DNA of 64,000 nt from Prinsepia uniflora (taxonomy: Eukaryota > Streptophyta > Magnoliopsida > Rosales > Rosaceae): the NCBI GenBank assembly GCA_032719365.1, contig CM064874.1:32846716-32910715 (forward strand), in the 5' to 3' direction. The stretch's first letter is position 1. Each line of letters starts with the position of its first letter. Below, one piece after another: positions 35,148-47,129 of the stretch. The notes below the pieces were generated by a model, which did no database searches, was not told where the DNA came from, and saw nothing but the letters and a program-made list of their open reading frames with translations. A program made the translations under genes and the position numbers.

Positions 35148-35515
35148 TGACAGGTGACGTCATCCTGCTGACGTCATCATGTTAGGGATGACGTCAGCAT
35201 TGTCAGATCTGACAATGTCAGCTGACATGTCAGAAAATGGGCCAATAGGAGTGCGACACGTGTCACATGTCAGTGCACAGTCAGCACTGACATGTCAGTG
35301 ACTTGGCCCAATCAGGGGCTGACACGTGTCACTGACGTGGACCAGTGCCGTGATGACATGTGGCACATGTCAGACTGCCACGTGGCACTGACAGCACAGT
35401 GACGTGGAACAATGGGAGTTTGACACGTGGCACCTGTCAGAGTCTGACATGTCAGACCTGACAGCTGTCAGATGACGTCATACTGACGTCAGCGATGACG
35501 TCAGCAGGTACTGTA
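35148..35515. promoter_or_regulatory. ACGT/palindrome cassette, D 5' LTR
   Basis: In ~370 bp I count six TGACGTCA, three TGACATGTCA, two GACACGTGTCA and two (G/A)CCACGTGGC or GACACGTGGC sites, plus TGTCAGATCTGACA. These are self-complementary. ACGT and CACGTG cores are known plant bZIP/bHLH targets; regulatory use here is inference. Confidence 0.65.
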
Positions 35516-37071
35516 GCTGGCGCGTGAAGCCCACGCGCAGCTACTTCAGGCGGCGCGTGAGGGCGCTTGGCAGGGAATCTGGGGAAGGTTCCAACATACG
35601 CAATCTTCTATTCGATGTAACGAACGTTTTGGGACTCGTTTCGTGTCAATCGGACACCGTCTCAATATGTTTCGGGGCATCGGAAGGTCTAGGGTAGGTT
35701 TAAAAATAGTTAAAAATACGGGAAAATTACGGGGCTTTAGTGGGAGGTTAATTAAGTAGTTAGTAACCTTCTATTACGATTTGGACAGGTTTAGGAGTCC
35801 CGGTGACGGTGATCGGCTCGGGGAGTCGTATGGCACGCAAATTGAGGCGGCAGCTTGGACGGTCTGTGAGTGGACCTTGTTTTCTAAATTGGTGCATGCA
35901 TAAATGTTTATTATATGTTTTATTACTTGTTTGATGATGCCATGGGTGCATTTGTATGTGGTTACGTATAAGCACGTATTTCGAGGTTTCGGCCTTATAC
36001 GGTACTTATACGGGTATGTATTTCTTTATTGGTTTTAATGAAATGGTTTTGGATTTCTAAAAGGATAAACTCGGGTATGAGACCCATTTGGTTTTGTCTC
36101 GGGCATATGACCCCAGATTCCGGGCACGGTGCCCAGCTGATGTCCTATGTTGGGGCACGAGGCCCAGTCACTTTACGGTTTTGATTTCAGGTCAGGGAAC
36201 CTTAAATGGATTCCCAGGTTCATGACGGTTTATGGGAACTGACATGTTACCTGGTTATGTTATTATGGTACATGATGGTTTATGGGAACCGGCATGTTAC
36301 CTTGGTTACGGATATTATGGATCATGACGGTTCAGTGGAACCAGTCATGAATGTTTATGTTATGTATATATATGTTCATCTACCTTCCTTTACATGTTCT
36401 ACTATCTCCTCCGGGGAGGGTCGTTGGCCTGGGTGGACCCCGGAGTAGTCACGGAGCACCGACTGAGTGGAGTCACCCCCCAGTTGGGTTCCTTACTCTC
36501 AGGAAGGCTATGGTTACTATTACCTCGAGTAGGATCAGTGGTCTGCGGACATTGACCTTGACTTTGAGAAGACTCGGATTGAGACCCGGGTAACACGCGT
36601 GTAGCTTTGGATACCGTGACAGGATTGGTTGTGTGATTTATATGTATATATGATATATGATATGTGGTGTGCACAGGTGTGCACAGGATTTGAGTAGTGG
36701 CTCGTGTACTTGGTTTCTTTATGGTTTGGGGCCGAGTCCCTTATGGATTTGGGCAGTGGCCCGTATGGTCGTTTTCATTGTGGTCCTTTCGACCTTGGTT
36801 TATATCTGATTCGGGCTTAGTTCCCACTTATGGTTTCTTTGGTTAAATAGTTTTCCAATCCATGCACGCTTTTTAGTGGAGGGTACAAATGTCTTTTATG
36901 AAATATGTTTTTATAAACCCTTGTTTTGTCCACTCACAGCTTTTAATGTTTTGACTGCCCTTCAGGTTGACATCGGATGTGGACTGTAGCAGAGACCGAG
37001 ATATCACATGCCTCCTCCGGATCCTGGCGTACTCTGATAGCCCGGGAGGGCAAAGGTCGGAAATATCCCTT

Positions 37072-37092
37072 GTCTGACACTCCGTGTCAGAC
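37072..37092 (+). repeat. LTR 3'-terminal hairpin, D
   Basis: GTCTGACAC-TCC-GTGTCAGAC is a perfect 9-bp stem located ~50 nt before the LTR end. Near copies are at 43908 and 53222. Confidence 0.6.
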
Positions 37093-37145
37093 GGGAGCAG
37101 GGTCATCCCACGTTAATCCCGGGGGGATTGGGATGGGTCCTGTCA

Positions 37146-40100
37146 ATGTGGTATCAGAGCATAGGATTGCTCGTAGGATGCTTATCAGAGTAGGGTTGCT
37201 CATGTTACTCTGAATTCCGGAGCGTATTTTGCTCGATACTCCGTATGCAGGTCGAGGATGTGATATCTCAATGGGCTGCAGTTCGTCATCAACCTGATGT
37301 TGAGGTGCCGGTACGATAGTTAGTAGGATTGGCATGCCTTGGTTCGGCATTTGATGCCGGGGTTGCCATAGTTCTGTCGTGGATGACAGTGTGGGACCCT
37401 ACAAAGGGATAAACGTATTCTTATAGATTTTAATCGTGAGATGGTTAGTTGGGATCGTCTTCACGATGTCGTAGGATCGATTCCAACGACTGGTTGGGAG
37501 TTGTGACTATCCGATAATCGGATTTGGTTGAGTTAGATGGATTTACTGCGGTCGGCAGTTAGCAGCCAGATTCGAGGAATCCTAGTTGGATCGACGGTAG
37601 GATTGGATTGACGTCTTTACGATGTCGGACCGCGGGGTCGGTCAGATTGTCGATTTTACTACTTTTCGCAGTTGGGGTCAGAGTGACCCTAGGCGTGATC
37701 GAGGAATCCCAAGGTAGGATGTGTATGGTTCGGAAAGGTGAGTTGACGAGTGGTTTGACTCGGACGACTATTCGAATTTGGATTCGTTAGTCGGTCTAGT
37801 CATATCAGCTTGTGTTGGGACTGCACTTCGCAGTAGGGATTGTACTTATCAGTTAGACCGAGTTGGTTGTCGTGCTACTCAGTTGTGGTTTGGTGCAACT
37901 AAGGTTATGGATGACCTGGTAGACGACATTGGGTTAGTCGAGTTGCGACTGGTTCGTGTTTGGTTGGAAAAGTTACCAGGGTTGGTACTTGTCGATGGAA
38001 TCCCGGGGCGGGGATACCAAGTTCTTGGTACAGGCAGTTGATTCCGTTGGATGCGGAGTCTGGATATCGAGATGTCTGGTAGTTAGGTCTTCACGAGGTT
38101 GTGGCAGACGCTACTATCGATAGACGTAGTCGAATTTTATCCGGTCGAGTAGACTCAGGTTGTCGTGACGATTGTGACGATGGGATTATCAGTCGTGACG
38201 ATGGTACGAGGTGCGTGAATAACGCATATGTACGAGCAATGATTCTGGATTCGACTCGGTTACGGTTGAGTGCGATTGCAGAATGAGACGGGGACGTTCA
38301 GGGGACGTTTCCTTTTCTCGTATGAGTTGTCAGGGTGACTGTACCCAGAGGTGTTGGGTACGAGGCAGGCAGAGATCCAGGGTTGTCAGTTTTGCACATG
38401 GTGTGCTAGTGTTATTGTTGATGCTAGTGTGGATGCTCGTGTGCTGATGCTGACAGATTATAGTGGTGTACTGGTACTAGTGCTAGTGCTAGTGCCGGTG
38501 ATTATAATGGCGGTGAGTCGCGAATCAGGATGTGACTCTGTCGTGATGTGCATATGTTCGGTATCTGTGGTTCAGGAGTGGATCTCAGATAGAGTTAATG
38601 TGGGTAAGGGACACGTGGTTGATGTCCGGGTATGTTGTTTCCAATCTTGTTGGAACTTCGGAATTGCGGGAGTTTGTGATTTAGGTGACACGAGGAATGC
38701 GGGTTTTCCGCATTGGTAATGGGGATTTCGAAGTAGTTTTGGGTGACTTCTCAGTTTCCACCACTGTAGATGACGGTAGATGATGGTAGATGATGTAGAC
38801 GTTGTTGGTTGCCACTAGTACATTGATCGTGTATTGGTTGGTGGACCCGGGATATGTTCTGGGTCATCAGCAGGTGATGAGTATATCGAAGTTAGGTGAC
38901 TGAGATTTCTCATTTTCTGCTTGGTGGTAGACAATGAGGGATTACGTGACGTGGTGAATGCGATGAGTTTTGGTTGCATTCACGTAGGTTGAGTTTTGAT
39001 GTCATCGTGTTGGATCATCCTTGATTCTCCTAGGTGGAATGTCAAGGATTGATACGAGGTAATTGGGGAGAACCCACAGTCTCGACGTGTCTCGTCGTTG
39101 ACTGATGTATTTAAGATGTGGGAAATGGTTGAGGACTTTGGATGTCGTGACGATCGGGGATCGTGACGTCTATGGTCGGTTGACGTAGTGGTGGATCTGG
39201 ATCGTGATCTTGATGATCCAGATAGGGGGAGAGTTTATCACTCTTACTGGGATGTTTAAGTTGAGGATGTTGGGACTGAACTTCTTTTCGAAGTGAATCC
39301 CTTATGTTATATTACTCAGGTGAGTAAGTGTCCGATGAGGTCGGATTTTGTCAGCCTAGATATGTTGATATTGGGATTGGCTTCCCTATGAAGTCAATCG
39401 ATGGTAATGTGGTAATCAGTTGAGCAGGTAACCGAGAGGTTCGGTTTTGGTGCGTCTCGGTAGACGAGAACGAGATTTCAGGTTTTGGAATCAGATTTCT
39501 GGATGACGATTCAGGATTTGATTTTGGAACTTGAAAGAGGATTTCTAGATTTGGGTTTTGGAATCGGATTCTGGGTGACGATTCAGGATTTGATTCTAGA
39601 GCTTGATTGTGGATTTTCTTTTATGGATTTGGGTTCGGAATGGTTATTCCAAATTCTAGCTGCGGAATAATAATTTTGGATTCGAATTTGGACATGATTA
39701 GGGATATGATTTCTGGGTTTGGATTCGGGATTTCTTACGAAATTGCGGATTCAGATTCGGAATTGGGAATAGATGATGGGTTGGAGTTTCGATTTGTCTA
39801 ATGCTGGATTGGACAAATGGACTCCATTATAGAAACGTGATTGGCTACAACCTAGGTGGTTGTAAGCTAATTGATGGGTAGATGTGCGTACCTTGTCCGT
39901 TGTTCGAGGTACGATACCGGGCAGACTTGTGATGCCTGGTGACGGTATATAGGTTATACCGTGGGTATGTTGGTGAGCGTATTGGTAGTCGGCTTGATTC
40001 CGATACCATTGGATTAGTCGAAGTCGTGAACTAGACATTGGATACGGTGCACTGGGTCATGGTTTTCTAATGGGTCTAGTTGCACACAGGTCGAGTGAAA

Positions 40101-40620
40101 GGCTTGGTTAGTATACGTATACTCAGGTTGAGTGAGTTGGCGGTTAGTGTAACCACAAATGAGGATAGTGACAGTTTTCGACTAACGACTGTCAAGTGGT
40201 GACGGTTTATAGGAGGTGTTAGCGTGGATCGTTGAGTGAGGTCTGGTGACTCCCAGTGGGAGCAGACATTAGGTTAGATTGGTGATTGAGGAAGGAACCG
40301 TCTAGTTCGTTGTGTCAGCGACTTGGTAGATTTGACAAGTAGTGTCAATTCGGAACGTATGGATATGGTCATTCGACGTGGTCGAATGTAGTCGATGCGA
40401 CGTGAGTGTTAGTGGTACGTCTGGGTGCAGACAAGTATTGTTCTGGTTAGTGGGTGTAATAGCGTACATGTGTTGCGAGGTAGATCGAATTATTTCCATG
40501 AGGTGGATATGGGATCAAGATAATTGGAGTTTCGAGAATGAAACTAAATTAAGGAGGGAAGAACGGTTGGAATTAGGTCGGTTAGAATTTCGAGGACGAA
40601 ATTAATTAAGGAGGGAAGGT
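37146..40620 (+). mobile_element. Element D internal region, non-coding (LARD-like)
   Basis: About 3.48 kb from the primer site (TGGTATCAGAGC, 37149-37160) to the polypurine tract (AAGGAGGGAAGGT, 40608-40620). A second primer-like stretch (TATCAGAGTAGGGTTGCTC) follows ~20 nt after the first. No gag or pol motif is readable; the longest open frame (122 codons from 38351) has no recognisable domain or counterpart in A or C. Hairpins GATTGGCTTC/GAAGTCAATC (39375-39399) and GGACTGAACTTC/GAAGTGAATCC (39273-39300) are shared with A. Confidence 0.82.
40608..40620 (+). other. Polypurine tract, element D
   Basis: AAGGAGGGAAGGT directly precedes the 3' LTR start TGTAACGACC. It is the expected plus-strand primer site. 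Confidence 0.8.
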
Positions 40621-41135
40621 TGTAACGACCCGTCCCAAATTCCATGATTAGATTAGTGACTAATCACGATTAGTGAGATTAATCGGTGATTAGTTACGCT
40701 AAATAGGACGAACGATGCAAAATGACCGTTTTGCCCCTAGTGGTGGCAAAACGTTGACTTTTCAATCGGGCGGTCAAATGGACTTTGACCGATGACCGTG
40801 ACGTAGTTCGTGACGTCACGAGTTCATAGACAGGTGGCACGTTCAATTCCGACATTCGAGGAGGAAGTTATGACGTTCGGAAGTTTAGGGGCATTTTGGT
40901 AATTTTGGTTAAAAGGGGTCAAAAGTTGACTTTTTGACCGGGAGGTCCAATGGCCGAGGGCCAAAGACCATTACGTAGATGGGGACGATACGAATCCATA
41001 GGCAGGCAGCACACTGAAATCGGACTTCGAACGGGAGAGTTATAGGTCACGGAAGTTCGATTTCACTATGCACGAACTTCGAGACGGGGATGATTTGGCG
41101 AAATCTGATTGGGCAGATATTTTAGTGGGTCCCAT

Positions 41136-41161
41136 GGATGAGTGACAAGTGTCACTCATCC
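41136..41161. promoter_or_regulatory. Conserved LTR palindrome, copy 7
   Basis: Perfect 12-bp arms with central AG, followed by TATTGG. Confidence 0.65.
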
Positions 41162-41885
41162 TATTGGCTAAATACCCCAATTGGTGGATCTATATAATAA
41201 AATATTATTATTTTAATTATTTTATAATTAAACCTAACAACCTTAAATCCTAGCCATCCATTTCAATCTCACCTTTTAATCCTCACCCTTCATCTCTCAT
41301 TCTCTCATCTGATCTCATCTCCTTCATTCTTCTTCCCACCCGAAACCCCATAACCCATATTCCTCCATTTTTCTTCAAACACACAAACACACATATTCCC
41401 CACCTCCATCAGTCATCTTGTGATTGTGATACAATAAATGTGACCGTGAGGAAGTGGTGAGAGGCTGAGGACAACGGCTGAGGATGGTGGCCCACGGTGG
41501 AGGCCACGGCGGAGGGAAACCCGTGAGGTAAGAAAACTTTGAAAATTAGAAATTGCGTTTTAATGGTTTTTAGCTGATTCCAAGGATTGGGTTAGGTTGC
41601 TGGTAGTCCTAGGAGGTCAGTAGGATTGGTTTTGGGGCTTGGGGTGGCCTGGAACGGCCTGTGAACGGCGGGGGAAAACTCACCCGCCATAGCCAATCTT
41701 GAAGGGTTAGTTTTTGATGTTTCCCTTCCATTCTAAGGTCCAAGAACTCTAGGTTAGGGAGAGACGAAGAGAATGGGACAAACGGGAACGATTTTGGTGG
41801 CCGGACGGCGGAGAACCGGCCGGGTCAAGCCGCGGGTCACGGCGACCCGGTTACTGGTATTCGGGTCGACCCGCGGGAGGACAGA

Positions 41886-42240
41886 GATGACAGGTGACGT
41901 CATCCTGCTGACGTCATCATGTCAGGGATGACGTCAGCATTGTCAGATCTGACAATGTTAGCTGACATGTCAGGAAATGGGCCAATAGGAGTGCGACGCG
42001 TGTCACATGTCAGTGCACAGTCAGCACTGACATGTCAGTGACGTGGCCCAATCAGGGGCTGACACGTGTCACTGACGTGGACCAGTGCCGTGATGACACG
42101 TGGCACATGTCAGACTGCCATGTGGCACTGACAGCACAGTGACATGGACCAATGGGAGTTTGACACGTGGCACCTGTCAGAGTCTGACATGTCAGACCTG
42201 ACAGCTGTCAGATGACGTCAGCGATGACGTCAACAGGTAC
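41886..42240. promoter_or_regulatory. ACGT/palindrome cassette, D 3' LTR
   Basis: This is the partner of 35148-35515. It has lost one TGACGTCA repeat near its end, so copy number can change between the LTRs of one element. Confidence 0.65.
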
Positions 42241-43571
42241 TGTAGCTGGCGCGTGAAGCCCACGCGTAGCCACTTTTGGCGGTGCGTGAGGGTGCTTGGC
42301 AGGGAATCTGGGGAAGGTTCCAACATACGAAATCTTCTATTCGATGTAACGAACATTTTGGGACTCGTTTCGTGTCAATCGGACACCGTCTCGATATGTT
42401 TCGGGGCATCGGAAGGTCTAGGGTAGGTTTAAAAATAGTTAAAAATACGGAAAAATTATGGGGCTTTAGTGGGAGGTTAATTAAGTAGTTAGTAACCTTC
42501 TATTACGATTTGGACAGGTTTGGGAGTCCCGGTGACGGTGATCGGCTCGGGGAGTCGTATGGCACGCAAATCGTGGCGGCAGCTTGGACAGTCTGTGAGT
42601 GGACCTTGTTTTCTAAATTGGTGCATGCATAAATGTTTATTATATGTTTTATTACTTGTTTGATGATGTCATGGGTGCATTTGTATGTGGTAATGTATAA
42701 GCACGTATTTCGAGGTTTCGGCCTTATACGGTGCTTATACGGGTATGTATTTCTTTATTGGTTTTAATGAAATGGTTTTGGATTTCTAAAAGGATAAACT
42801 CGGGTATGAGACCCACTTGGTTTTGTCTCGGGCATATGACCTCAGATTCCGGGCACGGTGCCCAGCTGATGTCCTATGTTGGGGCACGAGACCCAGTCAC
42901 TTTACGGTTTTGATTTCAGGTCAGGGAACCTTAAATGGATTCCCGGGTTCATGACGGTTTATGGGAACCGGCATGTTACCTGGTTATGTTATTATGGTAC
43001 ATGACGGTTTATGGGAACAGGCATGTTACCTTGGTTACGGATATTATGGATCATGACGGTTCAGGGGAACCGGTCATGAATGTTTATGTTATGTATATAT
43101 ATGTTCATCTACCTTCCTTTACATGTTCTACTAGCTCCTCCGGGGAGGGTCGTTGGCCTGGGTGGACCCCGGAGTAGTCACGGAGCACCGACTGAGTGGA
43201 GTCACCCCCCAGTTGGGTTCCTTACTCTCAAGAAGGCTATGGTTACTATTACCTCGAGTAGGATCAGTGGTCTGCGGACATTGACCTTGACTTTGAGAAG
43301 ACTCGGATTGAGACCCGGGTAGCACGCGCGTAGCTTTGGATACCGTGACAGGATTGGTTGTGTGACTTATATGTATATATGATATATGATATGTGGTGTG
43401 CACAGGTGTGCACAGGATTTGAGCAGTGGCTCGTGTACTTGGTTTCTTTATGGTTTGGGGCCGAGTCCCTTATGGATTTGGGCAGTGGCCCGTACGGTCG
43501 TTTTCATTGTGGTCCTTTCGACCTTGGTTTATATCTGATTCGGGCTTAGTTCCCACATATGGTTTCTTTGG

Positions 43572-43606
43572 TTTATATCTGATTCGACCTTGGTTTCCTT
43601 TCGACC
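43572..43606 (+). other. Templated filler at a deletion junction
   Basis: TTTATATCTGATTCG, CCTTGG and TTTCGACC here are scrambled copies of 43512-43545 just upstream. The filler joins the truncated D LTR to C LTR sequence starting GTGTTCTATGAT. This is the signature of end-joining repair with local copying. Confidence 0.65.
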
Positions 43607-43979
43607 GTGTTCTATGATATATATTTCACTGAGATTGGTTTTGGGCTGAGACCCTAATAATGGTTATTAAGGTAAATGGTTTTCGAATGCGTGCATGCTT
43701 TTTAGTGAAGGGCATAAATGTCTTCTTATGAAATGTGTTTTCTTAAACTACTGATTTTCGTCCACTCACATGTTTTAATGGTTTTAATGCCCTTCAAGTT
43801 GATCATGGATGCAGGCTGTAGCACAGACCGAGACATTACACTCCTCCACTGATCCTGGCGCGCTCTAAAAACCCGGTCGGGCTGAAGGTTTTGAGTTATA
43901 CCTTGTTTGACACTTCGTGTCAGACGGGAGCATGGCACATCCCGCGTCAATCCCGAGGGGATTGGGATAGGTCGTGTCA
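43607..43979 (+). mobile_element. Element C, 3' LTR, segment 3 (terminus)
   Basis: The segment matches 22004-22089 and 23729-24011 and ends GGTCGTGTCA. CTCAA (43980-43984) follows and pairs with 17975-17979. About 320 bp of C LTR between 33882 and this point were deleted together with the D terminus. Confidence 0.85.
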
Positions 43980-44926
43980 CTCAAGATAGAGCATATACAC
44001 CAACACAAGACCGGTCATATATATATCCTCCACATATCCAACATGTACTCCTCTATGTGACCAAGACAAATTTCACTCACATATCCAATACGTGCGCCAG
44101 ACAAATCATATACACTCTTCACATATCCAATTGGAGCTCCTCCACATGACCAAGACAGATCTCACTCACATATCCATTACACGCACAAGACAGATCCTAC
44201 ATATCCAATGCACACAAGACGGAGTACCACTCCGGTTCTAATTGATACATTCAAAAATAGCGCTCATCCCTATATCCAGCCTCTGTTTTGTCATCTTACC
44301 AACTATCCCACAAGATTCTTCAACTGTCTCACAATACGATTGTCCTCTGCTCTTGGCTTAGCATAATCAGCAAGGCAATCCTTCCCTGTGATTCCCCTCG
44401 GCCGTCACCACACTCCTCAACACCCTGTCCACAACTAAACAACTCACTCAAAACAAAACACGTCTAGACTGTGGGTTCTATTCAATTACCTCTTATCGAT
44501 CAGTTATAGTCACTCCTTGTTATCCTTACCTATGTTAGATCAGTCCAGACATCACCCTAAGGAAAATCAAGGATGATCCAAGATGATGACATCAAATTTC
44601 ATCCTACGTGAGCGCAACAGAATCCCACTACAGTCACCCCATCTGGTGCTACCAAGCACTCTCCGCTGAAGAGTAGGAAACGAGAAGTCACCATCTACGA
44701 CTTCGGAATATCCATCACCAATTCGGAATCAAGCATCCTTCTCCTTGACTCAATCACAACCTCTCTTGATTCCATTGTTCCAATCATGTTGGACATTGGT
44801 ATGCTTCCAACAGGGTGTCAACTCCAACCTCTGGACTTCCCAAATCCTCGACTCACTTGGACAACCACGTGTCCCCAGCCAATCAACTCATTGACCCCTT
44901 TTCCTTTCCATTTATAACCGTTTATG
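43980..44926 (-). mobile_element. Element E internal region, segment 3
   Basis: A ~0.95-kb non-coding stretch. On the minus strand ~44560-44740 corresponds to the shared A/C/D block around 2580-2740. It ends with TTATG, the left duplication of the chimeric insert. Confidence 0.7.
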
Positions 44927-45633
44927 TGTAAGACCCGTGTGTGTACGGAACAGTGAATGATCCCACATTCCTGCGAGGGGAATGGTCTGGAAGGGGTTGG
45001 TGGTGTGCCTTAAAGGTGTAGGCACACACCTATCTAGCACGAGGCCTTTTCGGAGCTCAGTGGCTTTGAGTTTGGTTGGAACTCCAAAGATAAGCGAGTT
45101 GAGGCTGGTGCAATTCCATGATAGGTGACCTCTTGGGAAGTTGCACCGTGAGCTCCCGAAAACAAAACCGTGAGGGTAAGGTAAGGAGGCCCAAAGCGGA
45201 AAATATCGTGCTAGATAAGTCAAGTCTTGGAAAAGGAGGGTCGGGTCCTGACAGAATGGTATCAGAGCTAGACCCCGACCGAGAAATGTGCCAGCGAGGA
45301 TGGTTGGCCCTAAGGGGGGTGGACTGTAAGACCCGTGTCCTGGAGGGAACGGTGAACGATCCCACATTCCTACGAGGGGAATGGTCTGGGAGGAGGTTGG
45401 TGGTGTGCCTTAAAGGTGTAGGCACACACCTATCTAGCACGAGGCCTTTTGGGAGCTCAGTGGCTTTGAGTTTGGTTGGAACTCCAAAGTTAAGCGAGTT
45501 GAGACTTGTGCAATTCCATGATGGGTGGCCCCCTGGGAAGTTGCACCGTGAGCTCCCGAAAACAAAACCGTGAGGGAAAGGGCAAGGAGGCCCAAAGCGG
45601 AGAATATCGTGCTAAATGAGTTGGGTCCTGACA
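44927..45633 (+). mobile_element. Cassandra-type TRIM, plus strand
   Basis: LTR 44927-45253, primer site TGGTATCAGAGC (45257-45268), short spacer, polypurine tract AAGGGGGGTGGAC (45312-45324), LTR 45325-45633. The LTRs run TGTAAGACCCG to GGGTCCTGACA and contain 5S-like segments at 45079-45148 and 45479-45548. After the second LTR, GAATAGAATCAAGGGC resembles a degraded second primer site, so a further unit once followed. Confidence 0.88.
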
Positions 45634-47129
45634 GAATAGAATCAAGGGCCCTCCCCCGTCATCAAACAACTGGGTCTTTAAACCCAAAACCAGATCCAGC
45701 AATAGTACCGGGTCTTTAAACCCAAATCATAGAAAATCCAGAATCCATCGAAATTCAAATTTCAAAACCAAATCCGAAATCATATTTTATCGAAATGGGT
45801 CTCGTGCCCGAATTCACATTCAAACCCAATGTCAAATCATCAAATCATTATCAAAACATGATATGTGTAAACCATATAAAATGATCCATCAAAACATCAT
45901 CAACGTATAGCATAAACCATATTCTCGAAATACGTGCAATTACGTATTGCCTATGGAAATACGTGTAAATACGGAAATTGTAATTACCATAATCATAAGC
46001 ATAGAAATCATAAATAGAAACCATAGAAAACAATTATACATGCATTGAAATATAGAAAGCAAAGTCCACTCACACATCGTTCAAATTGCCCGTTTTCAAG
46101 CTGCATGTTTTTCCGTAATTTCTGAGAATAATTAATCCTGTCCAAAATAATTATCTAGGGTCATTTACACTTCAATATATCTCATATAATTTTTCCCAAT
46201 TTTTTTCGGGATTTAAATACGTATTTAAACTATAATATAACGCTTTGGACCCTCAAAACTATGTCGAAACGGTGTCTGATCGACTCAAAATCTGTGCCAA
46301 AATGTTCGTTACATTAGAAGGAATAAGTTTCATATTGACCTCACCTCGAGATTGGGTCTCACGCGCCCTCACGCACTGCCACAAGTGGCTGCGGGTGGGA
46401 GCCACGCGCTTGCTATAGTGCGAGTATTGTTCATCTTCTCCACTGAGCCCTGTAATTCAACTCGTTAGCCCGCAAAGTAACCCGATAAGAACTTCATTAA
46501 TTAGATGTTAATTCAACGTTTTATTTCATCTAACCTGACTCAAATGATCTTAATTTAAGTTCTGTAATCTCAATTCATTGAATTCATTATTGTAACCAAT
46601 CAATTCCCAATTCAAAATTCGAAGGCTCGAAATCTAATTCTAGCACAATTGAGTCCAATTATCGATTTTGATCAATTATGAAGTAGCTTAATATCCATAG
46701 GAGCACTAACTCGAAATCAATTTCAAAAAACCTTACCCCCAATTACTCAACTCAAGCTTGAAAATTCCAATAGTTCGCAAGTCCTGTTCTTGGCCAATAC
46801 CTCCTCGATCACTTTCATTTTTGAAGTGGGTCGACTCGAATTGATCTCAAGAAACTCAATCCCATCTCAATTTCATTGTTTATGGCTCAAAATTCCAAAT
46901 GCCCCTTGCATTCCTACGTCTGTAACTTTCACATCCGAACTCCAATTGACGCATGTCGCTTGTCTACAGACTCAGAGTCTCGAGATTTACCTAATAGTCT
47001 CTTCGGAAAGCCTAAAAACTGTCCCCGAATGAAAAGTCAACTTTTGCCCCTCCATAACCAAGGGCAAAATCGTCCTTTCCTTCCAATTTTTCCAATTTTT
47101 TTCCTTTTTCGAATTTCCGGGTCGTCACA
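45634..47129 (-). mobile_element. LTR L (minus strand), 3' end missing
   Basis: On the minus strand it starts TGTGACGACCCGG at 47129 and shows the usual giant-LTR order down to the GGGTC-type ladder (~45660-45830). It lacks its 3' terminal domain and abuts the Cassandra tail. TTATG follows at 47130-47134. Confidence 0.72.

Larger units (their letters stand above)
33883..37145 (+). mobile_element. Element D, 5' LTR
   Basis: A complete 3263-bp LTR runs from TGTAACGACCC to GGGTCCTGTCA. It contains the palindrome (34398-34423), a TATA-like CTATATAATAAAAT (~34452), a GTGAGGTAAG splice-donor-like site (~34785), the ACGT cassette (35148-35515), the GC hairpin (~35519), CTGTGAGTGGAC (35864-35875), a ladder (36070-36210), GTCCACTCACAG (36928-36939) and a terminal hairpin (37072-37092). 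It is highly similar to 40621-43571, so D is recent. Confidence 0.92.
40621..43571 (+). mobile_element. Element D, 3' LTR (3' end lost)
   Basis: This parallels the 5' LTR from TGTAACGACC for ~2.95 kb and stops after CCCACATATGGTTTCTTTGG. The last ~300 bp, including the terminal hairpin and TGTCA, are missing and replaced by filler and then C LTR sequence. Confidence 0.88.

Noticed and set aside
38351..38719. 122-codon open frame in the D internal region
   Set aside because: Low-complexity, Val-rich translation of GTG/CTA-rich repeats (LVLVLVLVPV); not conserved in A or C.
43560..43979. D 3' LTR as a distinct chimeric LTR family
   Set aside because: The last ~370 bp are the end of the C 3' LTR, proven by the CTCAA duplication matching 17975.
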